A stretch of 64,000 bases of DNA from Apiosordaria backusii (taxonomy: Eukaryota > Ascomycota > Sordariomycetes > Sordariales > Lasiosphaeriaceae), in NCBI GenBank assembly GCA_030549205.1, contig JAUKTV010000015.1, forward strand, positions 434,001 through 498,000, in the 5' to 3' direction. Both the position numbers and the translations under genes were made by a program. Shown here in pieces: positions 20,785-31,771 of the stretch (position 1 is its first letter; each line of letters begins with the position of its first letter). Under the pieces are notes generated by a model. It had not been told where the DNA came from, made no database searches, and worked only from the letters and a program-made list of their open reading frames with translations.

Positions 20785-22983
20785 ATGGCATCAAACAACC
20801 TCCCAGCGGGAGCGTTCTTTACTAGCATTGAGGGGAGGAGATGTACCGCAATACCCAGAGTGGCAGCTGCGTCGCCAGAAGTGAACAGCCCCTCACCCGT
20901 CCAGACGACACCACCAGCAAACATCGTGATCCAGCCGACGACCACACCCGAGCCAGCACCGGCCCCGACGACAGCAGTGGTAGTGATAGGGGCAGGGCAA
21001 AACCGAGCAGATCCTGCTGCCAACGATGGTGGCAATGAAGTAGAGCAAGAGATTGTTGCTCCAAGTACGACGAGCTCCCCCCCGGCTGTCATCAATTCAC
21101 CCATCATCACACCTCCCAGTCCAGCCCCAGAATCGGTGCAAGTAGTACAGGCTCCAGCCGAGATCTCTCCGCCGCCAGTGGCCTCGCCGCTGGTGTCGTC
21201 GTTGTCTCCTCTCCCTGTGGCAATTCAGCCCGATGCTGGCGCTAACCTCCAGTCCTTCACTGTCATTGCAGATCCAGCACCGTCTCAACTGTTGATGGTA
21301 CAACCGTCTGCCACACAAAACAGACAGACTGATAACAGAGTAATAGCCTCTTCTACAGATGCACTACCAGGCTCATCCGAGACAGACTCAACGGATTCGC
21401 TTTCACCTCCCCCGAGAGTCTTGTCTGACGGCGGCCCAGCAGCAACACCGGCTTCTCCCACCATTGGGGGCGTAACACCTCAGGGAACGGCCGGTGGCGG
21501 TGGGGCGTTCCCCGATACCGACATGACAGCAGGCTCGGCAGGCGCTTCCAACAGCAACGCAGTTCAGTCAACCCTTGCGGTGGCAGGCGGTGTCATTGGT
21601 GGCGTGGTTGCCCTCAGCATCCTAGCCTTCTTATTCTGGTGGTGGAGGCGTCGAACGTTCAGGAAAAGAAGAAGCACCCTGTTGACTCCCCTCGACGCAA
21701 CCTCCTTTGACAGGAACGAAAAAGGAGGTCCCTACATCATCCAGCGAGGCAGCATCGGCCCAACCCCAGTGAGCGAGAAAGTCAAGGCGGCCTTGGGCAT
21801 CAACCTCAAGAAATTCCGCGCCCACGTTCGGAACAAGACGGGAGGGGGCAGCAGCGCACACTCTGTCAACCTCGACCGAGGCACCTCGCAGTTCATCGAC
21901 GCGGCCAACATCGCACACAGCAGAAACGGCTCAGCAGGAGTCAACACTCGCGGAGGCGAGGCCTCAACCAAAGACCGACTCGTGGACTTCTTCTTTCGAA
22001 TGAAACCTGGCCTCAGCTTGAAGACTCGCGAGCGAGACCCTGCGAACGACAACCTAGCAGCAATGGGCAACTACAACGCCACTTCGGAGAAGAACGCCAT
22101 GACCTTTAACGGCAACAATCCCAACACCTCTGGCCAACCTGACTTCTTGACCCTGCTAGGAATGGACGAATCCGAACTCGACCGCGAAGCTCAGCGCCGC
22201 CGTGGCTCTCTGTCTCGCAACAACCGCAGAAGCACCTCCAGCGCAGACCACTTCCTTTCTGGTCTCAATCTCTTCTCCGGTTCCTCGGCTTCTCAAAACG
22301 ACAACCCCTTCAGCGACGCCAACGCCATCCCTCCCCGCAGTTCAGCCCAGCCCGCGCCCCTGAACCCCTTTTCCGACGCCAACGCTATTATTGGAAATGT
22401 CCCCAAACCCACGACATACGTAGCAGATATCCGGCGCTCTCGAGGGCAGTCTGTCACCACCACTGGCGCTGCTCCCCCACCCCCGCGACAGCCTAGCACC
22501 GTCTACGGTGGCAGCCGAGATAGCCTCCGAGACTCCTTCACCACCACCGTCACAACGACGACCATCCCAGGGAGGAATAAATTCCGCTCTGATCCTTTTG
22601 ATCTTGAACGACCAGAGTTCCTTGGGATAGGGAATATACCCCCGCCTATCATGGTCGAGGGGAAGAAGGCGTCGATTATCTCCTCGACGGCGGGGACGGT
22701 GGGGAGCGGGAGCGTGAATGGGAGTCTGATCAGCAAACCGCAGACGGCGGTGATGGTAGGGGGTGGGAGAGGCAGGGCGGAGAGCTTCTCGAGTAAATAC
22801 TCTAGCGGGGTGAGCAGTCTTGGGTTTGATGGGGGGTGGAGCGATCCCGGGCCGGATGTTGGGCCTGCTGTTGCGAGGCAGAGTCCGACGGGGTGGCAGC
22901 AGAGGGACGAGGAGGCGGCGATGGAGGGGATTAGAAGGGTGGGCACGGGGGGGAGTGGGAGGAGTGTTGGGAAGGCTATGTGA
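20785..22983 (+). CDS. Single-pass membrane protein with S/T/P-rich ectodomain and NPF motifs
   Basis: Single exon of 732 residues from the ATG at 20785 (context CAAGATGG). Residues 1-260 are rich in P, S, T, A and V, like an O-glycosylated outer domain. One membrane segment follows at about 262-284 (STLAVAGGVIGGVVALSILA, then FLFWWW), with RRRTFRKRR directly after it, so the C-terminus should be cytoplasmic. The 440-residue tail is Ser/Asn/Gly-rich, has a conserved-looking block around GPYIIQRGSIGPTPVSEKVK, and carries NPFSDANAI twice about 20 residues apart (near 506 and 526). NPF motifs can bind EH domains of endocytic proteins. No clear signal peptide is seen. It resembles in layout the fungal surface sensors (Mid2/Wsc-like), but I see no WSC cysteine domain; function is unknown. 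Confidence 0.8.
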   Translation: MASNNLPAGAFFTSIEGRRCTAIPRVAAASPEVNSPSPVQTTPPANIVIQPTTTPEPAPAPTTAVVVIGAGQNRADPAANDGGNEVEQEIVAPSTTSSPPAVINSPIITPPSPAPESVQVVQAPAEISPPPVASPLVSSLSPLPVAIQPDAGANLQSFTVIADPAPSQLLMVQPSATQNRQTDNRVIASSTDALPGSSETDSTDSLSPPPRVLSDGGPAATPASPTIGGVTPQGTAGGGGAFPDTDMTAGSAGASNSNAVQSTLAVAGGVIGGVVALSILAFLFWWWRRRTFRKRRSTLLTPLDATSFDRNEKGGPYIIQRGSIGPTPVSEKVKAALGINLKKFRAHVRNKTGGGSSAHSVNLDRGTSQFIDAANIAHSRNGSAGVNTRGGEASTKDRLVDFFFRMKPGLSLKTRERDPANDNLAAMGNYNATSEKNAMTFNGNNPNTSGQPDFLTLLGMDESELDREAQRRRGSLSRNNRRSTSSADHFLSGLNLFSGSSASQNDNPFSDANAIPPRSSAQPAPLNPFSDANAIIGNVPKPTTYVADIRRSRGQSVTTTGAAPPPPRQPSTVYGGSRDSLRDSFTTTVTTTTIPGRNKFRSDPFDLERPEFLGIGNIPPPIMVEGKKASIISSTAGTVGSGSVNGSLISKPQTAVMVGGGRGRAESFSSKYSSGVSSLGFDGGWSDPGPDVGPAVARQSPTGWQQRDEEAAMEGIRRVGTGGSGRSVGKAM

Positions 22984-23292
22984 TTTTTGATGATAGGTTT
23001 GGTGATTTGATGTTGGTGGTGGGGGGGGGGATTCTATCGTGTCGTTCTTTGTTTTTGATCGCTCTTTTTTCTTTCTCTTCGTTGGTGCTGAATTGTTTTT
23101 TGTTGATGGTTGTTTGTTGTGGACACAACAAGGGGTGGGGATTTAGGAGGGAAGGGAGGGAAGGCAAGCATTTGGGTACTGGTGGATGGATGGGTGGTGG
23201 TGGTGATGATGATGAGATGTAAACACATTGGTTGGTTGGGAATATATATACCCCTTTTTGGACGGTTAAGGGGGGGCTGCGAGGAGGTCGAG

Positions 23293-23323
23293 GGGATGGG
23301 ATGGGATGGGATGGGATGGGATA
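23293..23323. repeat. GGGAT pentanucleotide microsatellite
   Basis: Five to six tandem GATGG/GGGAT units, followed by a degenerate unit. Confidence 0.85.
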
Positions 23324-24112
23324 GGGGTCACTTTCAAACCCGCACACACACACACACATTCGCTTTTACTCTTTCAACATGCCTTAGCACAAAAGCTGTA
23401 CGTATATGTAAGTACCCGCATAAGGATATAGGAGGATTCCTGTTCTTTTTTTCTTCACTTTCTTCTCTTGTATGTACGTCTGTTTGTTGTTGGCGTAATG
23501 GGATGAAATTTGAGATTATTGTTGTTGAAAAAAAGCGTTATCATGTCATCTGATGATATGTGTCTTGAACATGCTCTGATAGTCTCCGACAGACATGTCT
23601 CAGCTGCTGCATGTATAAGCTTTTGTAACAGTTTTACACCGTCCGGTCTGCACGAGCTGTCTTGAAGAGGACTTGTAAATAAGTTTTGCCATTCCTCAGG
23701 TTATTATATACGGGGGTGTTTTGTTTTGGAGTCAGGAGATTCGAGAACGAGCTGCTTTCCAGAGTTGGTTACTGCTCTTCGTATTCCGTCGGCATTCTTA
23801 CTATCAGGAATAGCTTCAGCTTTCTGGTCAGTAGCTAACATCAAATTCTCGGGCAGCCGGCCCGGATGTGTGATACACTATTATTAACAGCTGGTGATGG
23901 CCCATGTATTCTCCTTGTATGATTTCTTACGGCATACCGACAGAAAAGAAACAGCGAAGGAAAAACAGAGGTGAGCATGTGCTGGCATGAGCCACAGCGT
24001 GCTGGTGTCGATCGTTGCCTGACTGAGGGTCAGGTGCCGCCTATTTCCCTAGCAGGTCCCTTTTACCAAGCCTTGGGAGCTCGGGTATCGGCACCACTGA
24101 CTGGGACAAGGC

Positions 24113-24140
24113 AAAAAAAAAAAAAAAAAAAAAAAAAAAA
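24113..24140. repeat. Poly(A) tract of 28
   Basis: Uninterrupted run of A in intergenic DNA. There is no recognisable retroelement body directly upstream and no flanking duplication that I could see, so it may simply be a homopolymer microsatellite. Confidence 0.85.
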
Positions 24141-26284
24141 GGTGGTGGAGATGGGATGGAAGAGAGAGAGAAGTTGGAGGTTGGGGATTGCCAATAAGAG
24201 TTTCTACGTGTTGCAAGAGAGTAGGAAAACTTGGTTGGGACTGGCTCGGTAGCGAGGTCTGAACTCCACCGACCCTTCAGGCTGAAACGAAACTTTGTGT
24301 TGTTGAATAAATGACTTTGGGTATTAGTATCAGGTATGTAATGGTAAGGTGAGTTGGGAGAAGAGTTATGTAGATGAGTTGAGGTTTGAGGAAGACCAAG
24401 GGGGACTGTTCTGTGCTGTCCTACAGTGATCCGGCCTCACGGCTTAGTCCAGGTACAGCCAGACATCTTGAAACTTGTAACTATTACTGCGGATGGCCTG
24501 ATAAATGGCTTTGACGTTTGTCAAGTGCGATTTTGACCATTCTGTTGCCATTGGCCTGAAAAACAGTCAGTGGAGTATTCCCGAGTTTTGATAGTTGCAC
24601 CTAGCGCAGGCTTAGGTATGCGGTTCCTTGGGCTTAGGACCCTCGGTGCAGCGTGGCAGTTGGGTAAGTTGATCGGGTGCTTTCGTAAACCAGGAAATCC
24701 TCCCGTCGTTGCAAAAATGGAAACTGGTGACGATGTGACGACTTGCAACGCGCAGCCCAGTGATGATGCTTCAGGGGTCCCACCCTGGTCTGGCAGAGCC
24801 AAAGAAGCAAAAGACACAACGCCACCAGCACGAGATCGACACCTATCCCAAAACGACAAACCCCCCGCACTCACCCACACACAGCAACAGCGAAAAGCCT
24901 TCACCACTGCTAGTCATCACATCAAGGGGCACAGATGCTCCTGCTGTGAGATAATGCGGTGAGTGCGTACACACCTGGAGTTACAGGTGCTTCGCTGATC
25001 ATCCCCATCCTCCGATATTGATCCTGCACCCACGCCCCCGCCCGCATTCCACCCGCTCGCTGTCGTCTTCCATCCCGCCCAGCAGGAAGTGGGAAATGCT
25101 AGACAAGGAACCGCCTCAGGCGTCACCGTGAGCGGTTGAGCAGCCCCCGGAACTTCCCCCCGTTTGTTTTTGCTGTTTTTCTGCTGCATCTCACCGAAAG
25201 CGATCTCCTTTTTGAGCTCGGAGCTGAGGGTGTGAATGACGTCTCTCCAGAACACCCTGCCACTCCCTCGGCCTTCACCCTCGCACCGGCAAAGGTCCCA
25301 GGTTCTTGGCTCTCTCGCCGGCACCGAGAAAAGCCAAAGATTGGGAAACAATTCCCATCTTTCTCAGCATCGCCAAATTTCCCACCCCCAATTATAGCCC
25401 TGTTAAAATCCCTTGCAACCCCATTTTTGAACCCACTCATCAGTCCTACGCAAGACCATTTCCCTGTCGCTTCTCCGCAATCGCCCCCTGCAGTTCTGTG
25501 TCTCCCACTGTCTGGCAGCATCACTTTAAAGTGCTGGACTCGCGAGTACATTTCCTAATTTAAGCAACATTTCTATCTGTACTGTATCTCTGTATCTGCC
25601 AGATCCAGAGTCTTCACCATTCGTGAACTTCGCAGGATTCTTTCTCTTTATTGACACCCCCACTCCCCTGGAGGCGGCCACCTACTACTGGACAGACATT
25701 ACGTCGTGAGGCAGACGGGCCGTCGACTCGACCGCGTTCGGCCAACCTATAATACGGGAAATCTGCGAACGAAAAGTGGGAACGAAACGAAAGAGAAAAA
25801 AACGAAAGGCGCCGGCCCGGACAACAGGGAAAACCGCTGCATTTCGCCCTTTTACGCTCCCCAGTTTAACCCCCAGTGGAGAAGGCCCGAGAGAAAGAAG
25901 AAGACTGGAACTTGGCCTTGTGCTTTTTCGGGGGAGGTTGGACTCGATTTCTTTTGGATCCTGGAATCTGGATCAGTCTTTCCAACCCGAACCTTACCCG
26001 TTTTCCCAGCTTTGCGCAATTGCTGGATTTATAGGGGGCGCGGCATTGTATTCGTTACCGGTGCTACCTACTACATACTAGCCACTTGCCTACCCAAGGT
26101 CCAGGCCTTATCGCAGCACACCCCCGTTGTTATCGCGGGTGCCTGTGTGTGTGCTAGGTGTGTGTAGGTGTGCGTTCGAGACCACTCTACAGAATCGCGT
26201 CTACTGCTACCTATCCTCGAATCCTCGAGGGCCTTGTTGCATACCCCCGCCACCCGCTGCCGTCCGTTGTTGGCCGCCGCGACC

Positions 26285-28726
26285 ATGCCGCCGCCGGAAA
26301 GCGACACGGCGCCCGCCGCCCAGGCCGGGAACAACTCTAGCGACTTTGTAAGAAGCCCCTTTCCCACCGGCTACCCCTATTACACCGACGCCAGCTTTGT
26401 CTAGCAGTTGAGGGTTCACTGTCGCTAATATGGATCCTCTACCTTTAGGTGCGCAAACTCTACAAGTATGTCTCGCCGACGACGAACCCTTCGCCCCTTA
26501 GGCCATGGACGAATGCTTACCGATGACGTCGCAGAATGCTCGAGGATCCCTCTTACAACTCTGTAGTACGATGGAGCCCTGAAGGCGACAGTTTTGTGGT
26601 GTTGGAGGTACGCTGGTTCTTCCCTTGGACTGGAGCAAGGATAGGCATTGACATTGGGGTGGGCAGAACGAGAAATTCACGAAAACGATCCTTCCCAAGC
26701 ACTTCAAGCACAGCAACTTTGCGAGTTTCGTTCGCCAATTAAACAAGTACGACTTTCACAAAGTTAGACACAACGAAGAAAGTGGCGAGGCACCATATGG
26801 TCGGGATGTAGGTTGGCATTCTGGTTTTCCAGTTCTCTTACCTTTGCGCACGTATGACTGACAGCAGGCGGCTCCTCTCTCTCAAGGCCTGGGAATTCAA
26901 ACATCCCGAGTTTCGGGCAGACAGAAAAGACCAACTGGATAACATCCGGAGGAAAGCACCGGCTCCCCGAAAGCCGCCCCCAACAGAAGATGCGTTCCCA
27001 GCTTCGCAACAGATTGTGGTCCTCAGCGAGTCCCTCAACGCGACCAATGTTCAAATACAAACCTTACAAGAACAGTACTTAGAACTCGATCGCACGAACC
27101 GCCTCCTCGTCGCCGAAGTTCTCAGTTTGCAGAAGATGCTCCGCGCCCAAAGCCAGGCGTCCAACGAGCTGATATCCCACCTCAACAACATGGAGGAAAG
27201 GCGGCGCAACAGTCGTCATTCAGCCCAGTCCTCTCACTCGAGTCACTCCGGCACCAACTACCACCAGGGAACCTTGGGGCTTCTGCCGGATGGAACTGAT
27301 GAGCCCGCTCCGGAATTGAGACGTGCGAGGGAGATCCTCAACGGGGTGTCGCCCGATTCCCAGGCTGACCGGGAGCTTGAAAGGTTGTCCATGGCCTACC
27401 ACCAAAACGGCTCACCGGCCGAGAGCGCGGGTTCCTCCGTCATGTTCACTCATGCTGGTCACCCAACCTCGCTAAACGTAGTACACGATCCCTTCAGCGA
27501 TCCAAGACATCTCGTGTATCCCGTCGGGCAAACAACAGGCATCGACCCATTCCACGCTGACCACATCCACAACATTCCATACAGCCGGCCATTGAGCAAT
27601 CCTAATGTGATGACCGAGGCACCGTCGCAGATTTCACCTCCGCCAGGAAAGGATCAAGGAGGCTCGTTATGGAGGGGCAAGAAGCCTCAGATTCTGCTGG
27701 TCGAAGACGACAAGACGTGCGCGCGGATCGGGTCCAAGTTTCTGACCAATATGGATTGTAGTGTTGAGACGGCTGTAAGTTTCCCGTTGCATCAAGGAGG
27801 ATGGAACAAACGGCGCTGACTTGATCTTCGTCTTGTAGCGTGACGGTCTCGAAGCTGTCGAAAAGATCAACACCGACTCCGACCGGTTTGATCTCATTTT
27901 CATGGATATCATCATGCCGAATCTGGACGGTGTGTCTGCCACGGCCATGATCCGGATGGTGACGCCGCAGATCCCGATTATCGCCATGACGTCCAACATT
28001 CGGCAGGAGGATATCCAGACCTATTTCCAGTTTGGTAAGCTTTCCTCATCCTCCTCCGAAATCCTCACCTTCATACCTAACCCCCTTTTTTTTTGTTCAG
28101 GAATGAACGATGTCCTAGCCAAACCCTTCACCAGAGACGGCATGGTCCGCATCCTCAAAAAGCACCTCACCAGCATGCTCAGAGACCCCCAATCAGCTGG
28201 GGTGCTGACCGATCCAAACGACCCAACATCTTCTTCGGTAGCCACAGCTAGAGGGCCACAAACGGCCGGCGGGCCAGGTCCCCCAACTGGTGGATATGCC
28301 AGCGCCAACATGGCGGCTGCCATGCAAGCTGCTGTGAACCAAGCTGCACAGGCGCAGGTGAAGTACGAGCAGACGCCTATACCGTCTCCTTCGACGACGG
28401 CGTCTTGGCATTCACCTGGGACGACGATGCAGCAGGTTCAGCAACAGGCTCAGCAGCATGCGAGCCCGCAGTTGGACCAAGGGGGGTATATGAACGCCGT
28501 TGGGAGCGGGCAGGGCGTGGGGGGGATGGTGTTAACGCCGGGGGGTTCGCAAAGGCCGCCGCCGCAGCAGCAGCAGCAGTACGCGGGGTACATGCAGGCT
28601 GGGCCGGGACCGGTGCCGGTGACGAGGTTGCCTGATATGAGCGGGATTGGGGGCGGCGGGGGTGATGATCGACCGGAGAAGAGGCAGAGGTTGTATGGAC
28701 CTGGTCAGGGGGGGTATGTTGGTTAA
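26285..28726 (+). CDS. SKN7: Skn7-type response regulator transcription factor
   Basis: Nuclear output factor of fungal His-Asp phosphorelays (RRG-2 in Neurospora, Prr1 in fission yeast) for oxidative and cell-wall stress genes. Exons: 26285-26347, 26449-26465, 26535-26607, 26667-26807, 26887-27774, 27839-28034, 28101-28726; all phases close, 667 residues. Domains: HSF-type DNA binding at about 21-110 (FVRQLNKYDFHKV, then AWEFKHPEF), coiled coil at about 136-202, receiver at about 366-480. Receiver residues: acidic E371/D372/D373, phospho-acceptor D417 in FMDIIMPN, T445 in IIAMTS, K467 in AKPF. The tail is Gln/Pro-rich (PPPQQQQQ). Exon 2 is only 17 nt. Intron 4 must end in AAG, since no in-phase CAG or TAG leaves a usable intron. 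Confidence 0.95.
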
Positions 28727-31700
28727 GGATTAATTCCGGTGTCGATTCATCGGCGTACGTTTTGATGATGTCGCGTCTGTGGTTTCTTTCGGTCTGTCGT
28801 GGCCGGGCTATGTACGTCTGGACTGGGTTTATGATGTGAGAGTTCATCTAGAGATTATCTTTGGCATTGGGGGGTGGGGGGCAGGGTTGAATTTTTTTTT
28901 TTCCGTTTCTGTAAACAAAGCAACGAATTTTTTGGGTATATGGGGGGCGGTCATGTATCAAGGTTTGGGGGGTTTTACTATATATTTCTTGAAACTATTC
29001 AAGTTCTCATGGGAGGGGGGAGGTATGGGGGGAAAGAAAATAATAATCAAAAAGAAGAGGTTTTCGGAGTGAGAATATTGAGCAACACAGACTTGTGCTG
29101 GGGCTTGTGATAATTGATGTGTGTTGTGTGTGCTTGCTGTCGGTGTGTAAAAATGAAGATTGATCTTCAAGATGTAGGATATCGGTAGCCTTGCCTGACC
29201 AGCGATGAAGATCCGGGGTCGTTCAACAGAAAAGAAGAGAAACAAAAAGGGAAAAAGTGTGGATGAGGACAGGAACGAAAATATGAAACGTTGAAGTTGG
29301 GGAGAGGGGGGGTGGGTAGTCCGGAACTCAAATACTGCGGTACAGGTTTTCCCACATCCATCCTTCTGTGGGAAGTTCCCCAGGCAGAACGGAACGACAA
29401 ACATGCCCGCTCTGTACGATAGAAGGGTCCAGACCACCGCGGCTCCGGGGGGTTGTACTGGGTTGGTTGTTTGCTTCCCCTCAAGACGGTCTTCGGCGGT
29501 AAGTTTCATCGATGGCTTGAGTGGGAACTGGGAAATGGCGGCAGGCTGAGACAGCACTAGGGAAGGCCCGGGGAACTGAGAGAGTGAGAGAAAGAGATAA
29601 ACATCCCGTTGATGAAAGATGGGAATGTGGGAAAAGCGGAAAATGGGGAATTGTGTGTGTGTGTGTTGGCTGTGGGTGGGACGGTGACGGACAGGAGAGA
29701 GAAAGTAGGGTGTTTGCTTTCCCACGCGGGTGCGAGACATGCCTTTGCATGATAAACTCCTCCTTCGCGTGCTAGCCTGCCTCGTATTGCTTGCTTCTCC
29801 TGTTATAACAACACCTGCAGAGGGTCGGAGGTAAGGCAGGCCAAGCCTTTCGGTAAGTGGGCGAGTGCCCTGTAGGACAGAACGCCTATTTTTTTCTGAG
29901 TTGCTGTGTGTGGATGGACGGACGGAACATCATGGCACGATGAGGCGGTGGGAGGGCTGAAAGGTGAAGAAATAGCAACGACCACACAGGAGGTACGAGA
30001 ACTCATGGCATTATCGGGCCCTTTGCTTGTGAGGTTTTTCTGTGAACCTTCATGTGTCCAAGACAAGAAAGATCCTTGGGGTTTTTTTTCGGAACGGGGG
30101 ATAGGTTTGAGGTTTTTAGGTTTCGTATCTGTTGTTTGTTGCCTGCCCCCTTGTTCCCTGCCCCCTGGGACAACTGTAATGCATGACGGCAGCAGCGGCT
30201 GGTCAGACGGAGGAAACACTGGAAACTTTCCCTGATAACCACGGCTGGGTACGTAAGCTTGGGCTTGTTTCCGCGATCCATCGAGTTCTGGGCCCTTGCT
30301 GGGCGGCTTGGGCTGGGGTTCTAGACTCCCTTAGTGTTATTTCAGACGCCACGAGAAGGGTTGCAACCGTGACGGTTTCGTCTGTGCCAGCACTGATGAC
30401 CACTGTGAGCACCAACAGAAGGATTCTTCTTCCCGTCCGTGGGATTATCAAGGGACATGGATACAGAGTTGGAGTTACTTAGAGGAGCCGAGACATGCTT
30501 CTGGGGGACAAGAAGGTAAGGTGAGCTGGATACGAATATATGACGGGCTAAAGTTTGAAGTTGGCAAGCCACCATGCGCATAATCAGCCCACCTCGCAGC
30601 AGGCAGAGATAAATCAAGGATGTTTCATGGGACAGTGAGCCTTCTGTCCCACATGAAGGTTCCTTATCCGTTCATCTCTTCATGGAGATCTGAATTTGAA
30701 GACCAGATGGTCCCTGACCGTTTCAGCATCTTCGGGAGCTAACGGCGGGTGATCGCTTGAGTTCGGTCCACTCCCCATCTGCTACAGGTACTGTACGGTA
30801 TTGTAACGACATGCTCTTGAGCCCCGTCAAATAGATTCATCCTGCTGGTGAACGTGTTGGTCTTGGACGACTGCTTATATCACACAGTCACGACCACCCA
30901 CGCGTTCACCTTCGCTTCCCCTCCAATGATTCCAGGAATACAAACTGTGCCAGCGAGTGTATGCAGCGGAACTTCTGAAATCGATACCGAGACCACGGAC
31001 AGTTCGTTCTTTGGTTCTCGGGTGATAGCGTAAGAAAATGTGGTCCGGTTTTCTGTTCCACAAGACGTTCTGGCCCGGCCCATTCCTGGCGCCGCAATAC
31101 TAATCCCTGTCGTGTTTGGGTGCAAGTGCTCGGGGCACCAAAGGGTCTGGTCGTGGCCTTGGCGAGGACCTGCTCGACAGGCTGTTTCGCTCCTGGATAA
31201 GCATTGAGAAAGAGATGCTGGAACAGATCACATGGAAACTCATATGATGGCATGTTCGTATTCAGCAGTTATATCTGCGTTTACAGGGTGGATCCTAAAA
31301 AAATCGAGAGAGTTTCGTAGCAAGTCTGAGCGACTCCAATGAAAATCCAAGTTAAAATGGCCCAAGACTTGTGATTCACTTGTTCACAGGCTGGTGAGCT
31401 AATTTGTGGGGAATTTGAGTCCTCTAAGGTAAATGATATCACAAGACAGGAGATATCAGGTACCTAGGTTTCTACACTTTATGTTTAAGGTCTTGTATCT
31501 TTTGAGGGTCACTAACTGTTAGCGGAGCCTCGTCTCTCAGCCTTGCAAGCCACGTTTACCCCGCGCCCCACATGAGGTTGTCCCACCTTCCAAACTTTCG
31601 AAGCTTTGGGGGGCATTGATTGACTCACACGTCAATTGCGCAGGTATTTCATTCTTTGGCCGTTTCCGTCACTGAGCTGCCAAAAACCGAGCCATTACTA

Positions 31701-31771
31701 TCCAGCACCTGAGCTACCCCTGGCAATTGTTTCCACTCCAGCAAGCCACCAGAGAGATAACCAGAAACTAC
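28727..31771. other. Intergenic region between SKN7 and eIF2B epsilon
   Basis: About 3 kb without a supportable gene. The first 400 bases are T/G-rich and look like SKN7 3' UTR. A 260-codon minus-strand frame (28958-29740) is low complexity and rejected. Short TG tracts lie near 29115-29130 and 29654-29668. Confidence 0.5.

Larger units (their letters stand above)
22984..26284. other. Long intergenic region and probable SKN7 leader
   Basis: No supportable gene in 3.3 kb. Contents include a GGGAT pentanucleotide repeat (about 23293-23323), a CA tract (about 23342-23357) and 28 consecutive A at 24113-24140. Frames of 130-145 codons near 24.5-25.6 kb are open on both strands at once and show no family pattern. 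The last kilobase is probably SKN7 promoter and leader. Confidence 0.5.

Noticed and set aside
24113..24140. Poly(A) tract as the tail of an inserted retroelement
   Set aside because: No coding body upstream and no flanking target duplication was seen; a homopolymer repeat is simpler.
28958..29740. Minus-strand open frame of 260 codons downstream of SKN7
   Set aside because: Composed of microsatellite-like and poly-pyrimidine sequence, no domain pattern, and it overlaps the probable SKN7 3' UTR.
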